A stretch of 64,000 bases of DNA from Jackrogersella multiformis (lineage: Eukaryota > Ascomycota > Sordariomycetes > Xylariales > Hypoxylaceae), in assembly GCA_902806575.1 (NCBI GenBank), contig CADCXD010000018.1, positions 3,286,001 through 3,350,000 of the forward strand, given 5' to 3'. Below are positions 22,837-34,208 of this stretch, piece after piece. A model generated the notes under the pieces. The model made no database searches. It was not told the DNA's origin and saw only the letters and a program-made list of their open reading frames with translations. The translations under genes and the position numbers were made by a program. Each line of letters opens with the position of its first letter. Position 1 is the stretch's first letter.

Positions 22837-24885
22837 AGGGGAAAAAGTCGAGGGTTGAAGCTTCGTTGCGATGGTGGCTATCCCAGAGTGATCAGAGATT
22901 AGGGAAAAGACGAGCTAGTCTTTTTTAGATCAATAATATCATCATCATCAAGCTCATTGTTTTCACAGTGATTATTGCTATTCGATAAGATGCTACGGCT
23001 CAACCTGCCACAAAGAATGGATTCGGTCTGACTGTGGCGTACCCGAACGCACTGCACTTGGGGAAGACCGTAAAACAAACTTGAAGGATGGATGTATAGA
23101 TCTAGGTACGGCATAAAACATACGGTACAGGCCAATTATCAGCACTGTATATTTTATACCTCCCTGTAAGTATAATTTGTACAGCGCGTTACGCCCTGTA
23201 ATTACAGCGTATTGTACCAATATTAAAAAATCCACTTCCCTAGGTAGCGGTATGTAATATAAATACTACTATACCTACCTACCTATGATACGATACCTAC
23301 ATCCAACTGCGTTTACTACGGGTATGTACCTAGGTAGGTAAATGGGGGCATTGGCAGGGTTTGTCTTATCGTCCGCCGTCCCTATTGGCACATCTCAAGT
23401 CTCTATCACGACGAGAGAGACATACTACCAAAAATAGAATTGGGTGTGGTATCAGTGCGGCTGAACTAAAAAGAAATGAGATGATGTGATATGTGATAAT
23501 GCTATTTAAGTCCTACCTCGCTGCCTCGTCCTAACCATGTACTAACACCGGACCTATATGCAACGCTAACGTCGTGTTTGCGTAACTAACAACAACAATT
23601 ACCGTATCAGTTAAGACACCAGAACTGCCGAGAAAGGATTCAATTTGCGATTTGGGGGCCAATATAGGATTCGGCCGTTTTAGGTACCTATGTAATTCTG
23701 AACTCCCGCAAAACCAACTCCAAGATCTGGCCCCCGCAGCCCTGTTCCCGTTAAACCACGCCCCATGGCCTCGGGCGGCGCGTAAGATAAGGTTAACTTG
23801 GTTAGGGCTGACTGGTTGAAGATCATATGGATATGTTGGAGTACCTAACCCAACCACACCCCTAAGGGGAGCGTAGGGTGGACGGCTATTTGTAGGGGCG
23901 TGTACGCAATAGCCGGCAGCTACAACATCACCAAAGCCTAGATACCTGACATGTGCTTCGTTCGCACTTTTCGCCATGTTCGATGAATGCGTAGAGTGAT
24001 AGAAAAAAGGGAAACACCTTCACTTAATTCACTGGCGTCAATCGTCGTCACACATCCATACCTACACACACAAAATGCACTTTCAGCAGGCCGTACCTCA
24101 CGAGATCCGAAGCCTGACGTCCAGGCTGGAGCACATGCCGCCTACGGAGCAGAACCCGCGGCCTCGACCTCCTGCTGTTACTCTCCTCTTTCTCGCATTA
24201 CTCGCTCTTCCTGTCGTCCACGTCCTGGGCGAGTCGTGGGGCTTACGTCCCGTCCCGGCAACATGTACGTCGGGCATCTCACTGCCGCACTGTGAGTCGG
24301 ACGACTAATCTTTGAGTTGTACAAATAGGTTTCTCCCTCGGCACTGTCCTGTCTTGCGCGCTTGTTCGTACACCACTCGAAGTGATATCTCCTCTTAAGC
24401 AGTCTAACTAGTGCTCCAGGTCGCAATGCATCTTTTAAGAAGCACTAGCTATTTGATTGTATTGTAATAGCTGCCATGGTTGGCTCATGTCACAGTTCGA
24501 GGTGTACTATATTGGTTACCTGTGTATATGATCGGGTATGGGTATGTGGGTGGCTTGTTAAATGAATTATCGTAATGTCATATATTAGCAGACATAAGTG
24601 GTAATTTGGAATTTGATCTTTACTTTATTTTACCCTTTAATAGGCTTAAGTAACCAACATAACGCCTGTACGATATTGCAATAGCCAAGGCTTGAGAGTT
24701 TCCGACGACAGTTCCATAACAAGCGGATATTGATAAGAAGGATTTAAAAAAAGATGAAAAAAATACTTGAAGCATGTTTATAATAGGGGAAGTCGGAAGA
24801 ATCGTAATATTCTTTAATAAATGATTTCATACCTAGTAACATAACGGTGAAGCAATAGCCTCTTTCCAACACCTCCTCGCTCCTC
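22837..24885. other. intergenic, 2 kb, no convincing gene
   Basis: This holds ATC microsatellite-like sequence near 22930, palindromes ACCTACCTACC and CCTAGGTAGGTA near 23270-23342, and a small frame at 24075-24308 (77 codons, good CACAAAATG start context, one hydrophobic helix PAVTLLFLALLALPVVHVLG) that could be a short membrane protein. A longer minus-strand frame near 23531-23977 has no motifs. Confidence 0.4.
24075..24308 (+). CDS. possible small single-pass membrane protein, unrecognised
   Basis: This is 77 residues: a polar Pro-rich N-terminus, a hydrophobic stretch (about residues 32-51) and a short Cys-containing tail. The start context CACAAAATG is favourable. No family is recognised and no paralogue is visible in the window. 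It may be a chance frame. Confidence 0.25.
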   Translation: MHFQQAVPHEIRSLTSRLEHMPPTEQNPRPRPPAVTLLFLALLALPVVHVLGESWGLRPVPATCTSGISLPHCESDD

Positions 24886-26711
24886 CTACACTGTGACTTT
24901 TTTTCTCATGCGGAATGGAATCTTCCCGACCGGAGGAAGGGCACCAAATGGCGGGTACCTCATGTTTGGCGCCGCCTTGCTTGCCTCGGGACCTATCAAT
25001 TCGAGGTCAAATTTCGAAACCAGCGTGGCGAAGGTAAGCACCATCTGATGCTTGGCGTAATGACGCCCGGGACAGATGCGGTCTCCCCCGCCGTAGGGAT
25101 ACCAAAGCCCTAGGAGCCCTTCCACGGTGAATCGCTTCTTGGGCGGAGGCGAGTTTGGATCTTTTTCTGGCATGTTTACGGGTTTACGAAAGCCTGCCAG
25201 CGAAGGGCGTACCCAGTCCTGATCTACCAGGAACCGCTCGGCATCGAACTCTTCGAGCGGCTTATTGAGCGTCCTGCCAGCCTGTGCCCATGCGGCGTGG
25301 TTGAGCGCGGAGCTTCTGCTGTACATGACCAGGTAGCTGTCTTTGGGAATTACGTAGCCCGCGACATTGATGTCATCATACTCGGCAACCCTGCTGGCCG
25401 CGATCGCAACATATAGGCGCAGAACTTCAGCGTAGGTCGATTGCAGTAAGGGCTGCATTGTGAGCTTCTTGATCTCGGGATTGGCGCCGTTGCTGGAGGT
25501 GCACTCCGCAATCTCTTCCTTTAATCGTGACAGGAGGCCTTGATCCTTGAGCGCCTCATATATAAACCAAAACATGGAAGTCACGATATTTGTGGTGCCC
25601 CTGACATATCATTAGGTGTTGGGTCTCAATTAAACCAGGGGGAGTTCGAGTGACATACACAAATATCAAGCCCAAATCCTCCGTAGCTCGCGCGTCAGGA
25701 GTCATCCCCTTCGTCTTCAGGGAGTAGTTCTCCCTAGCTCTCATAAGCTTAGAGCCGAAGTATGGCTCCCAGTTGGGATCCTCGGGGCCAAGTCTAGAGC
25801 AATCATAATGCTCATGCGCATGTTTGTGCCATTGCTTGACATTTTGGAGGAGTCTCTTTCGCACTCGGAATGCTCGAGGCATGAGCCAGCTGGGAAGAAG
25901 GTGGAGGAAGTCGGGAATGTACTGTTGAAATATCAAGAGATCATCGACAAAGTTGGGGTTGAGCTTGAAGAATTCGGATCCGACCATTGTTTCTACGGCT
26001 GGCTTTATGGAAGCCTGTTGAACGAAAGAGTGGAGATCCGGAAATTCAACCCATTCATCTGTGTCGTTGAAGGTGTCTAGATGGCTGAGAAGTGCTGTCA
26101 TGTATCTTCGATCCAAGTGCTCCAGATAATCAGACGAGAGGTACGTCTTAAGGTTAAGAGTTATGAGGTAGTTTATCCTATTTTCCGGCTCTACGTTGCT
26201 CCCTTTCCGCGGCTTCCGGCCCATGCCCGAGTTGTCATCCAAATAGAACTGGACAGCACTTTTAGGAAGATCGAAAAGATTGCGGAGAGCAAAGAGCGTG
26301 GTAGATTTATTCGTCGTTCGTTTGGAAGCCCTAAAGGCAGCCTTGATGTCTTCGACATTCCGGTAGAAGAAAAGTCGGATGGGACCTGCTCTCAGTTGAA
26401 CTGGTGCATCTGATTTGAACCTCCTCCTTGGAGATATTAGTTTATGTGATCTAGCCAGGTATGGCAACCATATAGGGAGACATCAATGGCGCTTACTGTA
26501 GCTTGAGTAGAAATTTAGCGGGATCCAAGAAAGCAAAGGCATGGAATAGCCCTGGAATCCAGTAGGGTACGACTGGTGCTTCTCGTAACATGTTGTTGCC
26601 CCTGCTGCTGTTCTTGTTTACTGTTGTTCGAAAACGGATAGTCGACGTAAAGTAAGTGAACAACAGTATCAGGGCGGCTATAATAGGCCATTTCACCCAG
26701 TTCATGGTCAC
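24886..26711 (-). CDS. cytochrome P450 (CYP7/CYP8-like class)
   Basis: Exons 26497-26711, 25659-26450 and 24886-25600 join in frame to 573 residues. An N-terminal anchor (WPIIAALILLFTYFTS) is followed by a Pro-rich hinge (VVPYWIPGL). The I-helix segment is built across the second intron as G-L-I-F-V-G-T-T-N-I-V-T and lacks the usual A-G-x-D-T-T; Asn replaces the acidic residue, as in CYP7/CYP8 (prostacyclin-synthase/cholesterol 7-hydroxylase type) enzymes. K-helix E-V-L-R and heme loop Y-P-Y-G-G-G-D-R-I-C-P-G are intact. The unusual I-helix suggests oxygen isomerisation or an unusual acid-independent cycle, but the substrate is unknown. It probably sits in the ER membrane. Confidence 0.88.
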
Positions 26712-27862
26712 CCAAGCATTAACGAGAGTGCGGGTGTTAAGGGAAAGCAGAACCTCTATTCTCTGGGCCTAACACTTCGTTAGTCTAGTTAACAAGATGA
26801 GCCGCATTCAAGACTATAGCCTACCGATGCAGCTCGGAGCTTTGGTATGTAGGGAAACATGACCAAGCTATCGGAGCTTGTATTGTTGCTATATGAGTCC
26901 GCAGAGATTATTGCGTCCATGGCTACCTAGGTAGTGATGATTATTCGTAAGTGGAAAAAGGATGACTAATAGGTGTGAAGATGGTGTCAATAGATGTTGA
27001 CTTGTCCAAGATAAAATCAGATGAACATTCATGCCATCAAACAACGGAATTTAGCTCTGCTAGAAGAACCAGCCCTCCGAGGATGCCGTTTAACAAGGAC
27101 AGGAGCTAAGGGGGGGGGGGCAGGACATGATAATTTAGGCATAACCCCGGGGTCAAGTTAGTAAACAGGCAAGGTTACAGTAGCAATCCTACGCCTCACG
27201 CCCGCAGCTGAGAAAAGCCGAATACTAATACCTGCAGTGGATTAATCGACCATTTTATCTCGTGACCGGTGTAATCTTGTACTAACGATATCCATGAGTC
27301 ATTCGACGCGGTTGTGCCGCATGTTCAATATTGTTTAGTGTTGTACGTAAAGCTGCTTGTTCAGTGTATGAATACCACGCAGGGGTAATATCGTAGAGTT
27401 CCTATTGCTGCAATATCTGGACCAGAAGATGAATGTCCCGTGAGGTCGAGTTTTAGCCAGCTTGGTTTGATCCTCGCACTGCTACACAGTTGGGTCTCTC
27501 TTCACTGGCATTTAGGAGTACATCACTGACTACTAACTACCTACTTAGGTAGGTACGTATTAGTGTTAGAATCTGCTGACCTAGCAAACAACGAAGAAAT
27601 AAATACAGACTGAGCAATAATGATCTTATATGACTGTGAAATATAGTGTTGAATGGTTAGGTAGCTAACATTAAAAGAACGTGTAGTAAATCAACCCCAA
27701 ACTGACTTATATATTTCAGCTTGAACATCTTAACATAGTTTACCACTCTAGCCGCGCCCATATCAAGAATAATTAGAACCAAATATCTTGCTGTGGCACG
27801 CTACAAGCGCCGCCAGACCTTGCTATGTTCCTGCAAACTTCTATAGAGACTCATCCCTTTCT
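26712..27862. other. intergenic region, 1.1 kb
   Basis: Between two minus-strand genes. There is a G homopolymer of about 11 at 27110-27120 and palindromes GCTACCTAGGTAG near 26923-26934 and CTACTTAGGTAGG near 27540-27552. No gene is apparent. Confidence 0.4.
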
Positions 27863-28468
27863 CTATTTGAACGACTGGAGAATAGCCTGAGCATAAGTAT
27901 TGCAGTTGTTTTTCTCAATGTTATAGGTCTTATGGTCGGCCTCAGTGAAATAAGCCTTGGAGTTTGTCTTGACCTTGTCAACCCCTTTCTTGGTTGCCTT
28001 GCCGCCGTATTCGAGAGGCCTGTCGTCCTTTTTGTAGCTTGGAGAGTGTGGGAGGACAGAACTGTCATTTCCCTTCGTCATGTGATAATAGAAGGCCTTG
28101 AAGTCTTTCGTGGTCTGCTTCTTTCCAGCTTTACCCTTGGTGGTCTCGGTCACCTGTCCTACCACCACGCCGATGTGCTCGAAACCAAGGGTCTTCTGCA
28201 GTTGCTGCAGCTCGCTCAACGTCTCCGTATCTCCGTCTCCGACCTTATCGGGGAACTTAGTCTTCAAGAGGAAGTAGTAGTACTTGTCTTTCTCCAGAGT
28301 GATATCCGCTGCCTTGGCCGCAACAGCTGCCGCTGTATACTCCGCTGTCTCAACTACAGTGTCGCGGGCGATCAAACCCGCGCCCTCGATAGCGTCAGAG
28401 CCGCCAAAGATAGGACTCGCGATAGCGAATGTAGCCAAGAAGGCAGAGAGGAAGTAATTGAATCTCAT
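27863..28468 (-). CDS. small secreted protein with possible permuted papain-type (LRAT/NlpC-like) His...Asn-Cys arrangement
   Basis: This is 201 residues without introns. Residues 1-18 form a clean signal peptide (hydrophobic YFLSAFLATFAIA, cleavage after ASP or nearby), so secretion is expected. A central hydrophobic strand holds His98 in E-H-I-G-V-V-V-G, and the C-terminus has N-N-C-N-T-Y-A-Q-A-I with Cys189, the only Cys in the mature chain. In LRAT, PPPDE and permuted NlpC/P60 proteins a His on an early strand followed by a late N-C-x-x-[FY]-[AV] helix is the catalytic pair; that resemblance is by eye only. It could be an effector or a cell-wall-directed enzyme. Upstream, a run of AT-rich DNA with few features gives no hint of regulation. 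Confidence 0.65.
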   Translation of the reverse strand: MRFNYFLSAFLATFAIASPIFGGSDAIEGAGLIARDTVVETAEYTAAAVAAKAADITLEKDKYYYFLLKTKFPDKVGDGDTETLSELQQLQKTLGFEHIGVVVGQVTETTKGKAGKKQTTKDFKAFYYHMTKGNDSSVLPHSPSYKKDDRPLEYGGKATKKGVDKVKTNSKAYFTEADHKTYNIEKNNCNTYAQAILQSFK

Positions 28469-29997
28469 GATGAATAGAGTAGGGAAAGATCTAATAGACT
28501 TAAGTGAATATAAGCCACAAAAAATAAGGCTTGCTTAGTATTGGCGAGGGAAGTGATGATTTTGAGAGGTTAACTTGAGATTTGGAAGAGGCCAACACTG
28601 GCTAATATATATAGGTAGTTAATTTCTTCTAACATAGTAGCTTTGCCTTGTGTAAGATGAACTTCATATTCACCTCGCACCCCCGATTCATTTCTTTGGT
28701 GATCATCGTAATACCTTCTTGTTGTGTCGTGACAGTAAGACATATTATTCATAAAGCTTTACTATAGTTTTCACCTTCATATATCCCAAACGACTATTAG
28801 ACGGCATAATATCGCCAAATGAGCCATGGAAAAGGCAATGGTCTTCGGGTAAGCTCCCAATGTGTGCTATCTTTAGATACGTGGAATATTAGGAGATATG
28901 AGGCAAACCGACTGTAAACTAAAATAAGGTAAAAGTTATTTACTAATATTCAATAGGAGACGACGCAGGTATTGGTAGCTACCTAGTAGTAAACTAGTAA
29001 TTCACAGATGTAAGTCTCTAGGGTTCACGTATTATATTTCAAACAACATGATTTAAGACAGCAATGCCTTTCCAGCGCAGTATATTGCGATCAATTAAAA
29101 TCAACGTAATGTTATTTGTAGAACTTCTGAAACTTACCTCACTTGGTCAATTGGATTCAAGACAATGTTGTGTTGTGTAGCCTACTCGTAGTACGGCATA
29201 TAAGGTCTAGATCTCATGTCAGAAATGAATGGGATATGTTTAGCGGCTCAGACGAGTAAACTCGCATGTAAAGGAAGGAAGCTGACAATTTATTTGACGC
29301 TATTCCAGCTGACATGCGTCCTACGCTGTAACAATTTAAGTTGTGCACAATGATTCTGTTCCAAAAACTAGGGGTACGAGGCGGTGTCAAAAGACAATTC
29401 AGTGTAAGGATCTACAATTTATGATGTCAACAAACAAGATCAGCTTACTTAGGGCACAAATCAGCTCAGATACTGTTGACTGAATTATTTTTGGTTAATT
29501 TACTTCCGTTATTATCTATTAGCAGATGTCATCAAGTTAGGGACGATGCTTACCGAAACCATGTCTTTTAGGAGATAACCCCTGAGATCAGCAACGAAGC
29601 CCTTTAGCCGATAATTCGCATTGGTTAATGACATGATAAGAAAATACCTTTAAACTAATTTCGAGATGAAAAATTATAGCTGGGTTGTGCAAATAATTAC
29701 CTACCTACGTACCCCTATTATAAGTAGTAAGGTGGTACTTAATGTGTACCTAGGTATTAATAGGTCCGCTCTACTGCGCTATAAGGAGCCTATGATTGGA
29801 CCTGACAACAATTACTCCCTACCTAGGTAGTTCTAATAATATAAAGCGCATATACACGTCAGGAGAGCCGTCTACCAGGTAGGCATCAACTTGTTCATGT
29901 CGTACAGTTGTGACGCATTACTCCACAGATAAATACCATCCATATCCCACTTCTGTCTAAGAGAAGGAATCTCAATCTTTCTCAACTACTAAACTGG
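28469..29997. other. intergenic region between divergent genes, 1.5 kb
   Basis: AT-rich. Palindromes TTACCTACCTACGTA near 29697, CCTAGGTA near 29748, and CCTACCTAGGTAG near 29818-29831. A 60-codon minus-strand frame near 28570-28752 shows no motif. It presumably carries the promoters of both flanking genes. Confidence 0.4.
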
Positions 29998-31800
29998 ATG
30001 CCCACTATGGAAGATCATGACTGGACTGCGAAGAAAATTAGTGACTGGGCTACCCAGGGTGCGTTAACTAGGGAGCAGGTCTTGTCGCGTCTCGACAATG
30101 TGATCCGGGATAGCTACGCAATCAACCCAGAAGAAAAACCAATTCTTGAAACCGCCTTCGCATCGGCCTGCACTCGCGCCCCTACGGGCGATGGCCAAGT
30201 TCTGACCGAGGCGGCTTTCATATCTCTTCTGCAAATTAAGGCTTCTCTCCCCCGCTGCCGCGAAGGTGTCGAGGCCGGGCGAATTATCTATGCGGTCATC
30301 GCATATCTTAGCACATTGCCCTTCCCGTCCTGCGGTTCGCAGTCACCTTCTCAACTAGATGGCCTCTCTTTAGCCCAGATAACCCGAGGCCTAGCCTGGG
30401 CACTGCCGAATCGCACGAAGTATATCGTAGAGGAGAGTAATCTCTCTCGTATGCGCACGCGGTTTGACCATCAACGTCTGCTATTCCAAAGCCTGGCCAC
30501 CGCTACCACCCCCCTAGCCGCACAAGCAGGAGCCCGGAACCGCGCTCGTTCGCTTGCGCGCCGCCATGCCTTCGATGTCCAGGAGGAGTATCGTGACATG
30601 TGCGTCGTGAACCACGACGAGGACGGCGACGAAATCTATCACGATCTGTTAGACGTTCTATACTCGACTCAGGAATTACGACACCCAGGATTGTCGCCCG
30701 TGCGACGAGACGCATTCCGGAAGATCGCGAAACAGATCAGGACAGACGAGGAGATGCCAGAGCTGCACACTCTCGCAATTCCGGCGTGGCGGTTCGAGGA
30801 CCTCGCTAAAGTATTACTAGCGCTGCAAACAAAGCCTGTTAATGCAAGTGGTGCAGAGATTGTGGAACTGTCGCAATTTGACGATGCCGCACAGTCTATC
30901 TGCGCAGCTTTTACCCAAAACCAGGATCACAACCAAGGTTTCGACACAGGCACAAGAGAGGAGCTAATAACCTGGCCCTCATTTTCGCACGCTTTACACA
31001 GCGTCGCACCGCACCTTTTCGACCCTTTCTACCGGCTCCTCACACTCGCCTTTGTGGAAAAATCCAGCCCAATCGACGTGCTGGACGCACCGGATCCTCC
31101 TTCTAATCTACCAGAAGGCGCGGTGCTCACGCGTCCACGCGTAAGCCAGCTCGTCTCTTTCCTCGCCGAGACTATCTTCGCCGGATACCTGCGGCGCACG
31201 GCATTCTATGCCACCCCAAACTTCCCTACACCTGGTGCTATGATACAGGCAATGGAGAACGTACCCGATGAAGCGATAGTGCTGTTCTCCGGCCGGTCCA
31301 CTAGAATCACACCTACATCAGCAGCAGCCCCTTTAACATCGCAAGGAGAGCCCTGCATCTTTGGACTCTTCAGCCCTGCGCCGCGAAAAGACGGTTCTTG
31401 TATCCAGGCCCCTGCGGAAATCGACCCCGACAACACAGGACAGCAGCAGTGCGCGCTATTTCAACTTGCGCCGGTGCAAGATGTATTCCGCGGCGTCGCG
31501 GGGGCGGCGGGGTGGAGTGTTGAAGCTGATGCCGAGGGTGGCGAGAACATTGTGTTTGGACGCGCTGGGGATACTGATGGCGCCCATGACCAAAAAGGGG
31601 GTGTGGTATTGACTTTACGGGATGGGTTACAGCGCGCGCAGATCCGGCAGTGGGGCGGGGCCGTAGATGTAGATTCGGTCGAAGGTGGAGATGGTGGTGG
31701 GGAAAAGGGGGTAGCATTTGAGGCGAATCCTTGTCGTGGGGACTGGGCGCTGGAGTTCATCGTGGAGAGGATTGAGATCTGGAGTGAGGTTCAGGGGTAA
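29998..31800 (+). CDS. TLDc-domain-like protein (Rtc5/Oxr1-type)
   Basis: A single 600-residue exon. The N-terminal half is helical (an EF-hand-like or Rtc5-like regulatory region). The C-terminal third carries strands in TLDc order: S-Q-G-E-P-C-I-F-G-L-F-S, then C-A-L-F-Q-L-A-P, then F-G-R-A-G with G-G-V-V-L-T-L-R-D-G-L, and a final W-A-L-E-F-I-V-E-R-I-E-I-W. The end strand and the Gly-rich turn are the best TLDc hallmarks. Yeast Rtc5, with the same general layout and about 570 residues, binds the vacuolar V-ATPase; Oxr1 relatives protect against oxidative stress. No N-myristoylation signal is present (starts MPTMED), unlike some Rtc5 proteins. It lies tail to tail with a ferric reductase. 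Confidence 0.6.
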   Translation: MPTMEDHDWTAKKISDWATQGALTREQVLSRLDNVIRDSYAINPEEKPILETAFASACTRAPTGDGQVLTEAAFISLLQIKASLPRCREGVEAGRIIYAVIAYLSTLPFPSCGSQSPSQLDGLSLAQITRGLAWALPNRTKYIVEESNLSRMRTRFDHQRLLFQSLATATTPLAAQAGARNRARSLARRHAFDVQEEYRDMCVVNHDEDGDEIYHDLLDVLYSTQELRHPGLSPVRRDAFRKIAKQIRTDEEMPELHTLAIPAWRFEDLAKVLLALQTKPVNASGAEIVELSQFDDAAQSICAAFTQNQDHNQGFDTGTREELITWPSFSHALHSVAPHLFDPFYRLLTLAFVEKSSPIDVLDAPDPPSNLPEGAVLTRPRVSQLVSFLAETIFAGYLRRTAFYATPNFPTPGAMIQAMENVPDEAIVLFSGRSTRITPTSAAAPLTSQGEPCIFGLFSPAPRKDGSCIQAPAEIDPDNTGQQQCALFQLAPVQDVFRGVAGAAGWSVEADAEGGENIVFGRAGDTDGAHDQKGGVVLTLRDGLQRAQIRQWGGAVDVDSVEGGDGGGEKGVAFEANPCRGDWALEFIVERIEIWSEVQG

Positions 31801-32039
31801 AAAAACGGGGAATTTATGGTACGCTAAATGTTGGAAGACCCTAGGTATCTACCTAGACAGCATTATCCAGCACGGAATATTGAAGCAATTACTTCAATAT
31901 AGTATTGTAACTCAATCGCATTAGAATTTCAGCAAAATATGTGGTGTCTGCTAGACTAGGTAGTTTCCTCCATGCAACAGTCTCGTCCCAAGCGGCAACC
32001 CCTATTTTCGTGTCTCAATTACATCCATCCTACTGTACT

Positions 32040-34208
32040 TCACCAGCTAAACGCCTCATCAAGCAGCTTCACAACCCTGCCCTTCTGTCCGAGCTCACAC
32101 ACAATCGCTCGCACCTCATCCGCCATCCCGACCGGCCCGCAGACGACAACCGCCGTCTCGCCGCCCTCGAGAACCTCGCGCTCCAGAATCGCGCGCAGGT
32201 CCAGCCGTCGTCCCACTGAGATCTCGCCAATGATTCCCGGTTCCAGCACGCCAGGGCCTAGGGCCTTTCCTACCATATCTACTAGCGCTTGGCTCCTCGC
32301 GCCCCAGAATAGGCGCATGGCGGTGCCGCGGGTGCGGAGGAGTGGGGCCACGGCCGTGATGCCCACGCCTCCGGCGATGACGACACAGTTAGGAATCGTG
32401 TTCAGTTCGTCTAGCGCGGAAGCTGCGTAGGAGCCTTCGACGAGAACGGGTAGTGTAGTCTTGGTGCGGAGAATTGCTCTGGTGCCGCTTCCTTTGGTGG
32501 CGATGAAGAACGTCAGGCCTGTCTTGAATAAGGGGCTTGTCGACTGCGAAGTGATAGAACCGTCTGAGTCAAAGGAGGGATTAGTCTTTTCCATGTCAGT
32601 TGCGTATGAACCGGAGCTATCCCCGGTAGTCGTCGTGCTAGGCGCTTTTCGCGGCTCTTGGATCATCAGAGTTCCCATGACGGAAAATGGATGGTTCTCC
32701 CATACACGCCAGCTCAGACTCGGGAAGTACAAATACGCGTGACCCTTTGCTGTAACGCCTGGAATGTCGACTCGGATGTTATTTTCGTCAACGATTGTGA
32801 TCTCGGCCATCTTAACCCCATTCCGCGCCAGTCGAGCAAAACGGGCCAGTCGGTCGAATGCCCAGAAGGCGAAGGCGATGTAGATCCACGTCTCGTACCC
32901 CACTGGTTGCGGAAGCGATTATATATGTGGAAGTAACAACCGATCAAGGCGATAAATGCTAGGACGAAATGTGAGGCGAGGAAGAAGTTGTATGCTTTCT
33001 GCCGTATTGGGAGTGTGCTAGAAGGGAGTAAGATGGTAAACGACAGAGTGGCGACAATTCCCCATATCCAGTACGGCAGCTTGCTTTCAATGAAGTAGTC
33101 GCCTCTGTCGAGGTAGCTGTGTAAGTACATTGATGAGTGCACGCATGCCTCGATTGTGCAGATAATTGCGATCCAGCGGTGCAGGAGCAGGAACGTCGAG
33201 TACGACCAGTTGGTAATGGTCAGGAGAATGTTGTTGCGACCCGAATAAAGAACAAGCAACGCGACATTGGCAAAACTTAGAACTCCCTGGCGGTTTCTGA
33301 CGAAACTTATTAGTTCTTCGCGTTCCGTGTCATACCAGGAGCTAGGTAGAACTCGTCGATAGCCGACACACGATAGCACGATGTTGATAATAATGAAGTA
33401 TGCTATCAACATTGCTTGGCCGCGGGTCGGCATAATGGCAAGATTGAGAAGTGGATCTCGGTGTCTTCGACCGAACAGAGGTGGCTCAATAAAGTAGGCA
33501 TTGAACCGGCTTGCCAGGATTTTGGGGAAGGGCAGAAAGCGTAGCAGGGAACATGATACGGGTATGACAGCCCCGGTGATCAGGATAACCAATCTGTGCT
33601 ACGAGTTAGCCATTGGATAGAAAAGGGGTACATGGTACGAAAGACCGGACTGACCCAAAGTTACTCTGTGTTGTCTCCATCTGTTCACAGAGTGAAAGTG
33701 TATTATAGGATGCCAGGAATTCATTCTCGCCAACTAAGGTGGTTGTATTCAGCAACGACATAGGATCGACCATTATATCTGGCGGTGGATCCGCATGTAG
33801 TAAGGCGATGGTGAAGGGTTCTTTGGGGGAAGGCTGGTCTATATAGCGGCCAACGATGAAATGATCCCAGTAATGTTCAAGATCAGAGAGAGGAACGTTG
33901 GAACAATGGGTACTAATGCAGTAGGCAGCGCTCTGCAGGAAGTTATCGTCGGTTGCATAGCAACCAGGGGAGGTGGTGAACATTGGCCCTGACATGCCGC
34001 TCATATGATGATGACTGACCATGTCATTTTGATCCATAACCTCAGAGCAGCTGAGCTGATAGCCGCTTAGAGCATCATGACACGCGTAGGCACAGGTCGG
34101 GTTGTACATGGAAATGCCATGACCAACAAAGCCGTACCCTCGATGGCCCGTCGTGGTCATGGCTACTGCCAAGGGGACGGCGACGATTATGCTTATATTG
34201 ATCTTCAT
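32040..34208 (-). CDS. ferric reductase (FRE/NOX superfamily), one-base frameshift
   Basis: The start is placed at ATG 34208, which gives a signal peptide (INISIIVAVPLAVAMT). The exon ends at 33655; after a 61-bp intron the second exon begins at 33593. In order: a Cys-rich extracellular domain, a multi-helix ferric-reductase domain with four His ligands on two helices (HRW...VHS and ASHF...FHIY), the FAD motif H-P-F-S-V-M-G, and the NAD(P) motif I-A-G-G-V-G-I-T with a C-terminal C-G-P-V-G-M. It would reduce extracellular Fe(III)/Cu(II) at the plasma membrane. The frame shifts at a C4 run (32898-32901 on the plus strand): N-Q-W-G is read in one frame and Y-E-T-W-I-Y in the next, as if one G of a G5 had been lost. 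Adding one base gives 702 residues, normal for the family. Confidence 0.85.

Noticed and set aside
23531..23977. 149-codon minus-strand frame
   Set aside because: No motif, no signal peptide or convincing codon bias; most likely a chance frame.
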